Shown: positions 24,941 through 32,317 of the stretch, one piece after another
Layout of the letters: the number at the start of each line of letters is the position of its first letter
How positions within the stretch are numbered: the stretch's first letter is position 1
From: JAGRCP01 sp942490705
Lineage (GTDB): Bacteria > Chloroflexota > Anaerolineae > Caldilineales > Caldilineaceae
Length of the DNA stretch: 64,000 nt
Reading direction: 5' to 3'
Assembly: GCA_942490705.1 (NCBI GenBank)
Contig: CALNXY010000002.1
Location: 186,001 to 250,000 of the forward strand
The notes under the pieces: generated by a model
The model's database searches: none
What the model saw: the letters and a program-made list of their open reading frames with translations, nothing else
Told to the model about the DNA's origin: nothing
Translations under genes and position numbers: made by a program

Positions 24941-25653
24941 ACAGCCATCTTGAGTTCCAAACTGCCGTTGAAAAGATCAACAAGTATGCCAGCAGTGAGA
25001 GCGGTGATACCGTTGAAGTGATCGAACGACCCCACGGTGGTCTGAGCATTGTGGTTGCCGATGGGCAACGCAGCGGTCGTAGCGCCAAGATCATTAGCAA
25101 TATTGTGGTGCGCAAGGCAATCAGTCTTCTAGCCGAAGGTGTACGCGATGGCGCGGCAGCCCGGGCGACACATGACTATCTATTCCTTCAACGCGGTGGT
25201 AAGGTCAGCGCAGAATTTTTCATCGTCAGCGCTGACCTCATCTCTCAGACCTTGGTCGTAAGTCGCAACGCACGTTGCCCAATTCTTCTACGCAAAGATG
25301 ATGAGATCCAGTGGATGGACGAGGACTCAGAAGCGATCGGTATCTATCGCTATACCAAGCCCTCAATTGAAGAAATACCGCTTTGCGCCAATATGACACT
25401 ACTTGTTTTTACTGATGGAGTATGGAGCGCAGGCGGCCAAAGCGGCAATCGTATTGACCTGCCCACGCTGCTCAGGCAGGTCGACCCGTGCGGCGATTGC
25501 CCCGCTGAGGTGATTGCTGACGCTGTGCTCCAAGAAGCCATGCGTTTGGACAAGGGGCGCCCCCGTGACGACGCGACGGTGCTTGTGATTAAGGTTGTGG
25601 CCAACCCCCGACGCGACGCCGTGCGTCGCATGAAGATGCGCATTCCGATCTAG
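24937..25653 (+). CDS. PP2C/SpoIIE-like protein phosphatase
   Basis: A 238-residue cytoplasmic PPM-family protein. It shows the short SpoIIE/RsbU-type fold with metal-site motifs GLSIVVADGQRSG (Asp near residue 43), TLLVFTDGVWSAGG (Asp near 160) and RPRDDATVLVIKV (Asp-Asp near 213). No sensor domain is attached. Such enzymes dephosphorylate Ser/Thr residues on partners such as anti-sigma antagonists. The small P-loop gene follows on the same strand 186 bases later, and two Ser/Thr kinases occur 7 kb away, but no partner is proven. A possible 40-residue frame precedes it with a 4-base overlap. Confidence 0.82.
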   Translation: MNSHLEFQTAVEKINKYASSESGDTVEVIERPHGGLSIVVADGQRSGRSAKIISNIVVRKAISLLAEGVRDGAAARATHDYLFLQRGGKVSAEFFIVSADLISQTLVVSRNARCPILLRKDDEIQWMDEDSEAIGIYRYTKPSIEEIPLCANMTLLVFTDGVWSAGGQSGNRIDLPTLLRQVDPCGDCPAEVIADAVLQEAMRLDKGRPRDDATVLVIKVVANPRRDAVRRMKMRIPI

Positions 25654-25715
25654 CGTTCCGCCAATCTTGAATTGACAACTCGCTTCTCTATCGCGGAACC
25701 TAAATGAATCGGCAA

Positions 25716-25725
25716 GAACATGTTC
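25716..25725. promoter_or_regulatory. Perfect palindrome upstream of the P-loop gene
   Basis: GAACATGTTC lies 115 bases before the P-loop gene start. The half-sites resemble LexA half-sites but are only 2 bases apart instead of 4, so it is not called a LexA box. Operator function is unproven. Confidence 0.2.
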
Positions 25726-25839
25726 GTAGACTCGTCAAATAGAGATTGTCGATGCACTAGCCGCACAGAGCAAACGACATCATCACCATTCGTGTAACTG
25801 AATCTGCTTACCTGCGCCAAGCTGTCTATGGAGAGCTAA

Positions 25840-26265
25840 ATGACGATGGAGCAACCATTGCCTCTGATCAAAGTAGTCGGGATCAGTGCCAGCGGCAAGT
25901 CTACCCTGGTTCAGGAGTTGCGCAGTCGCGGTTATGATGTGCGCCCTGTCAGCCAGGAACACAGTAATGTTCCCAGCCTATGGCGCCACTTTGAAAAACC
26001 TCAGTGGCTGATTTTTCTGGATGCCTCATTAGAGGCACAGCGAGTGCGACGCCCTGATGTTTCGTGGAGTACTGACTGGCATTGGACAGAAAAGTTGCGC
26101 CTCCAGCAAGCGCGTGACCATGCCGATATTGTCATCGACACCTCAGAAATGACGCCGGCAGGTGTAGCCGCGTTGGCGATACTCTTTTTAGAGCGGAATC
26201 GAGTCCGGCATGTGTCGGAACCGCTGCCACCCCTCGCTGCCACCGGCGGCGCCCGCAAGGGCTAG
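25840..26265 (+). CDS. Small P-loop nucleotide-binding protein (putative kinase)
   Basis: A 141-residue protein with a clear Walker A motif, VVGISASGKSTLVQEL (residues 12-27). The rest follows the adenylate/shikimate kinase-like layout: LIFLDASLEAQRVRRPDVSW and KLRLQQARDHADIVIDTSEMTPAGVAALAILFL near the C-terminus. The LID is short, so it may phosphorylate a small molecule or be a GTPase-like accessory; the substrate is unknown. A strong terminator follows. It probably forms a loose unit with the phosphatase gene. Confidence 0.8.
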   Translation: MTMEQPLPLIKVVGISASGKSTLVQELRSRGYDVRPVSQEHSNVPSLWRHFEKPQWLIFLDASLEAQRVRRPDVSWSTDWHWTEKLRLQQARDHADIVIDTSEMTPAGVAALAILFLERNRVRHVSEPLPPLAATGGARKG

Positions 26266-26321
26266 GCAAACGATGATGGTTGGGGCCGAATAAGATAGAC
26301 GCGGGGCTTGAAACTGAAAGC

Positions 26322-26361
26322 AGGAGAAGGGCTGATCGGGGGACAGCCCTTCTCCTTTATT
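26322..26361 (+). terminator. Intrinsic terminator after the P-loop gene
   Basis: A 12-bp perfect stem, AGGAGAAGGGCT (26322-26333) with its complement at 26345-26356, an 11-base loop, then TTATT. Confidence 0.88.
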
Positions 26362-26470
26362 AAAACCGGGTTCGATCGGCCACACGGTGCAATGCGTCCA
26401 CCCAACAATGGTCACGAATGTCCATTGGGAGTAGTGCCATCGGGGGATTGACACTAATCGTACCCGGGTA

Positions 26471-26815
26471 CTACACTTGTTGAATTGAAAGCGTCAAACA
26501 GCTTGCATCCACGGCATCTAAGATCTCTTCGGGTTGACTTAGTCTTGCCATGAGTTCGCTTGCGAAGCTTCTGAGCGTCTTTTCCTTAATTCCGGAAATC
26601 GCATCAAACTCGGAATCGGTCAAACTGAAGTGATAGCCCTTGTGACCGTCCATTACCGCTGCAGTTGGCGCCATCAACAGCTTTCGACGAAACTGCTGAT
26701 TGACGACTGCCGTACAAAGAAGCCTGTTCAGATCATCACTTTGATTGATTGAGTCCAGGTGGATAATCGGTCGTCGACCAATTGCTGGCGACTCCACCAA
26801 GCCCTGATTGTTCAT
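26471..26815 (-). CDS. Os1348-family NHLP-clan (nitrile hydratase leader-like) protein
   Basis: A 114-residue protein. The central part fits the helical leader-like signature of the Os1348/NHLP clan: LLCTAVVNQQFRRKLLMAP, then GYHFSLTDSEFDAISGI and TLRSFASELMARL. These nitrile-hydratase-alpha-like leaders precede RiPP cores in some systems, while many stand-alone members have no known function. Here no Gly-Gly cleavage site is seen; the tail (SQPEEILDAVDASCLTLSIQQV) has one Cys and several Ser/Thr. AAGGGTG lies 6 bases before the ATG. It follows the DUF5317 gene by 57 bases on the same strand. Assignment is from remembered family pattern, not a profile search. Confidence 0.6.
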   Translation of the reverse strand: MNNQGLVESPAIGRRPIIHLDSINQSDDLNRLLCTAVVNQQFRRKLLMAPTAAVMDGHKGYHFSLTDSEFDAISGIKEKTLRSFASELMARLSQPEEILDAVDASCLTLSIQQV

Positions 26816-26872
26816 GAATCACCCTTGTCTACCTGACCTGAGATAGCTGGTCAGATCTCCAACATGCTTGCT

Positions 26873-27463
26873 TCAGCCTTCTGAGAGAGCGCCTGTAGGG
26901 TACGTACGACCCGCATCCCAGAAGAAAAGGAATATGCCTGCGGCAATAACAAGGTCTCCCAAACTAAACGCTGCACGGAGAGGAAACCAACTTGGCGGCA
27001 CAATGCGATCAGCGAAGATCGCCAGCTTCGTTTCTGTTTCCGGCAAGAGTTGATCCTTTGAGCCGCCGAGCCGCTCGCCGTACGCCCACTGGCTAACATC
27101 GAGCGTTGGATCTAATTTGTATATGGTTTCAGGACTTATCGGCATAAGTCCGCCATTGATCAAGATGACGGATAGATTTAGCCCCAAGCCAAGCCCGAGT
27201 AAACAAAGCGAACGATTTTTTCGATTGAGCCAAACGAACAGGAGCAAGAGCCCTTGCGATGTCACCAGCACGGCTGCTGACAACCCATACCCTGCGAGCC
27301 TCTCAGTGCCTGGCAAGAAGAACACCAACACTTGGGGCAAGACGGATACCGGCACAAGCCAGACGGCCACTAGGTCGGGAATGATCAGACCGTGTTGAGC
27401 CCGGGCTGCTCGAGCATAGCCAGCGAACACGCCAGCTAGCAGTACAAGTGCAAGAAGTCCCAA
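26873..27463 (-). CDS. DUF5317 membrane protein
   Basis: A 196-residue integral membrane protein with about six hydrophobic segments. Hallmarks of DUF5317 are LNLSVILINGGLMPISPETI near residue 100 and SLGDLVIAAGIFLFFWDAGR near the C-terminus; between them is a soluble loop (DPTLDVSQWAYGERLGGSKDQL). The start is TTG at 27461-27463, with GGAG 13 bases upstream, since no suitable ATG exists. Function is unknown for the family. It lies between a 45-residue membrane peptide and the Os1348-type gene, forming a compact three-gene unit. Confidence 0.85.
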   Translation of the reverse strand: MGLLALVLLAGVFAGYARAARAQHGLIIPDLVAVWLVPVSVLPQVLVFFLPGTERLAGYGLSAAVLVTSQGLLLLFVWLNRKNRSLCLLGLGLGLNLSVILINGGLMPISPETIYKLDPTLDVSQWAYGERLGGSKDQLLPETETKLAIFADRIVPPSWFPLRAAFSLGDLVIAAGIFLFFWDAGRTYPTGALSEG

Positions 27464-27540
27464 TGACTCAGCCGTTCTCCGTGTACAAGACTGTCAACTA
27501 CGTTGCAGACCGTTAGGCTGGCCGACAGCCAACTGCGCTC

Positions 27541-27678
27541 TTAAAAGTCGCTTGATGTGCCTGGCGCAGCGGCGCCGATTGCCATAAGAAGGATGGTGCC
27601 GATTGCAATGGCAAGCCGCACTTGGTTGCGGTCGATGCGAGCTGTGCGTAATCCGGCCAGGTAGAGTTGAGCTTTCAT
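27541..27678 (-). CDS. 45-residue single-span membrane peptide
   Basis: This small frame has an excellent ribosome site (GGAGG, 4 bases before the ATG at 27676-27678). The product begins MKAQLYLAGLRTARIDRNQ, has one helix (VRLAIAIGTILLMAIGAAA) and ends PGTSSDF. The basic N-terminus predicts N-in orientation; it could be a signal peptide-like precursor or a small membrane protein. It lies 77 bases upstream of the DUF5317 gene on the same strand and 245 bases downstream of the regulator stop. No family is recognised. Confidence 0.65.
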   Translation of the reverse strand: MKAQLYLAGLRTARIDRNQVRLAIAIGTILLMAIGAAAPGTSSDF

Positions 27679-27923
27679 GATTCCTCCATTTGAATAGTCT
27701 GACGAATCCTTGAACTGCCCTGCTTGCAGTGGTGAGGTGTCAACCTCGTTTCAATGGTTTAATCATTGCACGGGGTTGGCATCAGAGTAGGCATCAAATG
27801 AGGCTCATACTCAAAACTTGGGGAGATTCTAGTTGCAGGATACGACAAGACGCCCCTGATAAAGCGGATCAGGAGCTGCCTGCGTGTTTTTTTGTTGGCT
27901 AGATTGTGCTAGCTTCTTTGAAG

Positions 27924-30900
27924 CTACCAGCTTCTGTCTTCGTGGGGAACCGTCAGCTGATGGAATAGATCAATTGTCTGTTCCGACGGAGAGAGGTTTA
28001 GTTCTTTGTGCAGCGCGAGGCGGCATTGTTCAAATTGACGGACGATTTCGGCACGGTTCCCGGTGGCGGCGTAGAGGGACATCGCCAATCGATGCGCTTC
28101 TTCCCAACAGCTATCCAGGTGTATCATTTGCTCGCAGGTAGTCAGAGCGCCGGCATAGTCGCTCATCTCGTATTCCAGGGTTGCAAGCTGAAGGAGCGCT
28201 TGGCGATAGAGCCGTTCGAGTCGCGAGCGTTCCACAGACGCCCATTCGTCCTCAATCTCTGGGCAGTAGTCGCCCCCGTATATTTCAATCGCACGCCGGA
28301 GTGCCGTGGCGCACTCAACTGGATTTGCAATGCGCTCCGCTCGCGTGATTTGATCTAGAAATGCATCGACGTCATACTCATAGTCGGCAAGGCGGTTAAT
28401 GCGATAGAGATCGTCCTCGAAGATCACAATGTCACCCCCAACCGCTGTGCGGAGGCGATATATGCTGTTCTTGAAGCGCGTCTTTAGTTGGCCGGGCGTT
28501 GCGTCAGGCCAGAAAATGGCCCCAATCTCCTCGCGCGTCAAGCCATTCGGGTGGGCAATTAGGCAGTAGAGCAGGTCACGTGAAATCAGTGTTTTCCAGT
28601 TTGTATTGTTGAGATATGTACCATTTAGGAACACTTCTGTGCGTCCTAGGGCACGAATCTGAAGGGCTGCGCAGGTTGTCAAGCGCTCTGCAAGTCGTTC
28701 AGGCGGATTTTGCCGGATCGCACGCCGTGCGGAACTGATTTGCAGTTGTACCGCCAGCGACTCGCGGAAAATGGCGTCGCGCTGCGTAGCAAGCGATGCC
28801 GGGGTTGAGATTGACCGCAAGGTCTCGACAATAGGCTGTACCGCCGAAAGAATCATGAAGCGATATTGGAACGCTGCCACTCGTTTTAGAGTCGTTGTGA
28901 GTAAATCGGTAGCCTCTGCCTCGTTTCCTTTAGACTGAAGGGCTGCCGCCATGTAGAGCTGAGCGATTAAGATCTCGATGATGTAGACATCATCGCCCAA
29001 TAGAGAAACGGCCTTCTTCAAGAGCGGAATCGCGGCCTCAGGTTGGCCGTGGAGAAGATGGATCCGGCCAGCCGTCAATTCATAGATGCCGCGCTCGTAG
29101 GTTGAACGATCGGCAATGGCTTGGTCACTGGCCTTTTCCAGTTGTGTGAAGGCTTGGTGTACATCTCCACGAAGAGCCGCCAACCATGCTCGCTGTACAT
29201 TGCCGTAAAGAACTAAGAACCGATAGCCAATTTCGGTAGCAATTGATACAGTATCATCGAAAAGAAGCTCGGCGGAATCATGCAAATCTAGGTCTAGGAA
29301 CAGGTCGCCAAGACTAGCGTAAGCAGATACTTCTCCACGTCGATACGCTGTTCTTTCAGCACATGAGATTGCCTCAACCAAATTCTCCATAGATTGGTTG
29401 AGCTGGCCGCGTTTATGGTAGATAACACCGAGATTGTTCAGTACAAGGCTCAGACGCTGAATCTGTCCGTGTTTCCGCCATGTGGTTGCTGCAAATTCCA
29501 TGTTTGCTAAGGCATCATCGATATCTCCTATCCCCATTTGCGTAACGGCAATGTCCATGTACAAGGTTGCAACATCTTGTTCTATGTTCAGCTCCTCAAA
29601 GAGTCCAAGAGCTCCCCGCAAGAAACCGAGCGCTTTAGCCGGATACCCTTGCCCACGATAGCACAAGCCAATATTCTTCTGAATCAGGGCACGCATTTCC
29701 CGGAGGCTACGGTCCTCGTCAGGTAGCGAATCTATCAGCGCTAGCGCGGCGCTGCTCTCCTGTGCTGCTGGCTCGTAGTCACCCAGCAAACGAAGCGTGA
29801 CCGCACGCCATGCTGAAAGCCGTACCATCGCCGGACGGTGCTCATCCGGTTCGTCAAGCGCGAGCAAGCCCTCTTCCGCACGGTCAAAGAGCGCCAGCCC
29901 TTCCTTCATGTTGCCCAGTAGTACGAGCGCCACACCACGAACAGCATGAAGCTCTGGCCAGCGTTCACGCATGAAGAGGGGGATTGTGTCAGTCCATTTG
30001 TCAACGAGTTGGATTCGCCCGGCACGAATCAAATGCGGACCAGCTTCGATGATCAGGTCTGCGAGCGCGGGCACCTCGTCTAAACGCTGCAATATATGAA
30101 ACGCACGTTCCCATTCTTGATTCTTTCGCAGCCACTGCGCCAATTTTCGCAGAATTGCCGTTTCGTCCTCCGGCAATTTTGCCCGCAAGCGGTGTAGCAA
30201 GAAATCCTGGAATAGGCGGTGGAAGCGCAGCCAGAGGCCGTCTTCGCCAACAGGTTGAACAAAGAGTCCATTGCCGATGATTTCGTCCAAGAGCGGCTGC
30301 CACTCTGTGCCCAAGGGATACCAATCCGGCTCGAACACTTCACGGCAGAGCTCGGCGTCGAATTCCTCGAGTACGGCCGCTCGCATCAAGAATATTTGCC
30401 GCGCCTGATCCTGCTGTTCAAGCACTTGTTGCGTTAGATAATCGTAAACATCAACACCCGCGGCACGAGCTTGGCGCATCCGCGAGTTTTGGAATGGAGA
30501 TGTTGTGTGAGCAGAGAGCATGAGGCCCGTAATCCAACCCTCGGTGAAATCGGCAAGCTCCGCCGCCGCATCAAGTGATATTTCGCGCTGAAAACGATGT
30601 TGTATCAGCGCCTGGACCTCTTCTGTGGAAAACGCAAGCATGGCATCATCAATGCCCGTTGCTTGCCCGCGCGCAACCAACAGCGCCATGTTCGGTAATG
30701 CCAACGACTTGCGCGAAGATAACACCACATGACAGTTTGGCACGCAGTTTTGAATGAAGCGGCTCACAAAATGATCGATCTCTGGCTGACCGTCTACAAA
30801 GTGATAGTCATCGACGATGAGGACAAAGTCCTCTGTGACCGTGTCATAGAGTTCATTGACTGTGTTGACGACGACCTGATCGAGGGTAGCTTTGTTTTCG

Positions 30901-31214
30901 GCGTAGCTACGCAAGATCGCATTTGATTGAAGACCAAACTGAGGGAAACGGTGCGTAATCGAGGCAAACCAGTGTGCGATAAAGCGATGAGGATCAACAT
31001 CAAGGTCGTCGACCGTGTACCAGCAAACCGGTCTTTCGCCAGCAGCAGCCCATTGCGTCAACAAACAAGTCTTTCCATAGCCGGCAGGGGCCGTTAAGAG
31101 CACCAGGGCAGCCGACGCCATGACGTCAAACTCGTCGAGCAACTGCTGACGAGGCAGGAGATTCCCCTGGTGTCGTGGCGGCAAGACTTTTGTCTTGGTA
31201 ATCAATTGTGACAT
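27924..31214 (-). CDS. MalT-like ATPase/TPR regulator with C-terminal winged helix and BTAD
   Basis: A 1096-residue transcriptional regulator. It starts MSQLITKTKVLPPR, followed by a STAND-type ATPase with Walker A (LLTAPAGYGKTCLLTQW) and FVLIVDDYHFVD (Walker B). Arrayed TPR-like helices occupy about 330-830. The C-terminal 260 residues are a SARP-like module: a DNA-binding winged helix (LGRTEVFLNGTYLNNTNWKTLISRDLLYCL ... GLTREEIGAIFWPD) and a BTAD helical domain ending ALHKELNLSPSEQTIDLFHQL. Effector binding would drive ATP-dependent oligomerisation as in MalT. I prefer the ATG at 31212-31214 to the GTG at 31262 because family members begin close to that motif. The DUF5317/Os1348 unit lies directly downstream and is a candidate target. 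Confidence 0.88.
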   Translation of the reverse strand: MSQLITKTKVLPPRHQGNLLPRQQLLDEFDVMASAALVLLTAPAGYGKTCLLTQWAAAGERPVCWYTVDDLDVDPHRFIAHWFASITHRFPQFGLQSNAILRSYAENKATLDQVVVNTVNELYDTVTEDFVLIVDDYHFVDGQPEIDHFVSRFIQNCVPNCHVVLSSRKSLALPNMALLVARGQATGIDDAMLAFSTEEVQALIQHRFQREISLDAAAELADFTEGWITGLMLSAHTTSPFQNSRMRQARAAGVDVYDYLTQQVLEQQDQARQIFLMRAAVLEEFDAELCREVFEPDWYPLGTEWQPLLDEIIGNGLFVQPVGEDGLWLRFHRLFQDFLLHRLRAKLPEDETAILRKLAQWLRKNQEWERAFHILQRLDEVPALADLIIEAGPHLIRAGRIQLVDKWTDTIPLFMRERWPELHAVRGVALVLLGNMKEGLALFDRAEEGLLALDEPDEHRPAMVRLSAWRAVTLRLLGDYEPAAQESSAALALIDSLPDEDRSLREMRALIQKNIGLCYRGQGYPAKALGFLRGALGLFEELNIEQDVATLYMDIAVTQMGIGDIDDALANMEFAATTWRKHGQIQRLSLVLNNLGVIYHKRGQLNQSMENLVEAISCAERTAYRRGEVSAYASLGDLFLDLDLHDSAELLFDDTVSIATEIGYRFLVLYGNVQRAWLAALRGDVHQAFTQLEKASDQAIADRSTYERGIYELTAGRIHLLHGQPEAAIPLLKKAVSLLGDDVYIIEILIAQLYMAAALQSKGNEAEATDLLTTTLKRVAAFQYRFMILSAVQPIVETLRSISTPASLATQRDAIFRESLAVQLQISSARRAIRQNPPERLAERLTTCAALQIRALGRTEVFLNGTYLNNTNWKTLISRDLLYCLIAHPNGLTREEIGAIFWPDATPGQLKTRFKNSIYRLRTAVGGDIVIFEDDLYRINRLADYEYDVDAFLDQITRAERIANPVECATALRRAIEIYGGDYCPEIEDEWASVERSRLERLYRQALLQLATLEYEMSDYAGALTTCEQMIHLDSCWEEAHRLAMSLYAATGNRAEIVRQFEQCRLALHKELNLSPSEQTIDLFHQLTVPHEDRSW

Positions 31215-31450
31215 GTGCAGTCTAAAAACGAGGTAACGAATGATGCATGGTTGCGCATTCACGCATAAGTAAGTATAGCGCAGAACCGCGGCTATTGCGA
31301 ATCTATTTTCGCAGAAGCCCCCTGCGCGTTGGTGAAGTCCGGAATCGGGCTGCTCTCATTTGTGCGATTGTGCCGTCGCTGCTACATGACAATGGCTGCA
31401 ACAATGTGAAGATGGAGGATTGACGGGGAGCGAAGGTATGATTGATGTGG

Positions 31451-32095
31451 TCAATCCAAGTCGAGCTTGTATCCGTATCCGCGAATGGTCGATATGAAGC
31501 GCGGATCATCACTGTCATCGTCCTCGATGCGGCTGCGCACGCGGCTGACCATGCGATCAATATTGGCGTCGTAGACGTCACCTTGGGCCTCGGGCCAGAC
31601 CACCTGCGCGATTTCATCTTTGCTTACGACGCGCCCGCGATTCTGAAAGAGGTACCACAGAAGATCAAATTGCTTGACGCTCAGCGGCGGATCTAGTGGG
31701 TGGCCATCTACATACACCTGACGCGTGGAGTGATCAACGCGCAACGCTGGTTCCTGTACAGCGATGAGGGCAGGAGCTGTTAGCGTGGCAGCAGGATCCT
31801 GAAAACGGAAGAGCGTCGAGGCAAACTGTACTTCCGTGCCGTCCTGCAGCCATGACGTTGAGCCGGCAGAGAGGCGGTTTCCATTGACATAAATTCCGTT
31901 TTTGCTGCCAAGGTCAGCAACTTGATAGACTGTTTCAATGCGGCGAATCTCAGCGTGATGACGCGACGCAAACTGGTCTTCAAGCATTATCTGGCATTCA
32001 GTTGAGCGCCCGATCTTGACGATCTCGTCAGTTAGTTCGTACTCTTTCCCCGCTTGAGGTCCGCTCAGGCAGATGAGTTTTCCAACTCTGCTCAC
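31451..32095 (-). CDS. FHA-winged-helix (OmpR-type) transcription regulator
   Basis: A 214-residue cytoplasmic protein. Residues 5-95 form an FHA phosphothreonine-binding domain with the diagnostic residues KIGRSTECQI (Gly-Arg), FASRHHAEI (Ser-x-x-His) and DLGSKNGIYVNG. Residues 115-214 form an OmpR/PhoB-type winged helix (LSVKQFDLLWYLFQNRGRVVSKDEIAQVVW ... FISTIRGYGYKLD). It therefore looks like a DNA-binding protein controlled by pThr recognition, analogous in logic (not domain order) to mycobacterial EmbR. It diverges from a Ser/Thr kinase gene 222 bases away, its likely phosphorylation partner or regulated gene. Confidence 0.92.
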   Translation of the reverse strand: MSRVGKLICLSGPQAGKEYELTDEIVKIGRSTECQIMLEDQFASRHHAEIRRIETVYQVADLGSKNGIYVNGNRLSAGSTSWLQDGTEVQFASTLFRFQDPAATLTAPALIAVQEPALRVDHSTRQVYVDGHPLDPPLSVKQFDLLWYLFQNRGRVVSKDEIAQVVWPEAQGDVYDANIDRMVSRVRSRIEDDDSDDPRFISTIRGYGYKLDLD

Positions 32096-32106
32096 ATTTC
32101 AATCCT

Positions 32107-32136
32107 TTGATCATGCTCACGCGGCTGTGCTAGAAT
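32107..32136 (+). promoter_or_regulatory. Candidate promoter for the kinase genes
   Basis: TTGATC (32107-32112), an 18-base spacer and TAGAAT (32131-32136) lie in the divergent region. It would give a leader of about 175 bases, in which no reading frame is convincing. Confidence 0.4.
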
Positions 32137-32317
32137 AGGTTTAGAAAGAGGAAACCTGAATTGTGCGTTGTGAACTGCTTATATTTTGTAACTCAAAGCC
32201 AAACTATACCAGCAAGCCCATCGTGTGGCAAGACTTGCGGCGAGATGCTTGTCATGACTCCGCTGGGCTTGTTGGCGCCCCTGGTTTTCTGTTTCCCGCG
32301 AGAGTAAGATCGAAGGC

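Noticed and set aside
25716..25725. Second LexA box (GAACATGTTC)
   Set aside because: The half-sites are only 2 bases apart, whereas LexA boxes of this type need 4.
27880..27923. Terminator with T7 run
   Set aside because: The T7 run near 27889 is on the plus strand, 13 bases after a 6-bp stem, with no plus-strand gene upstream; it is not a good terminator for the minus-strand regulator.
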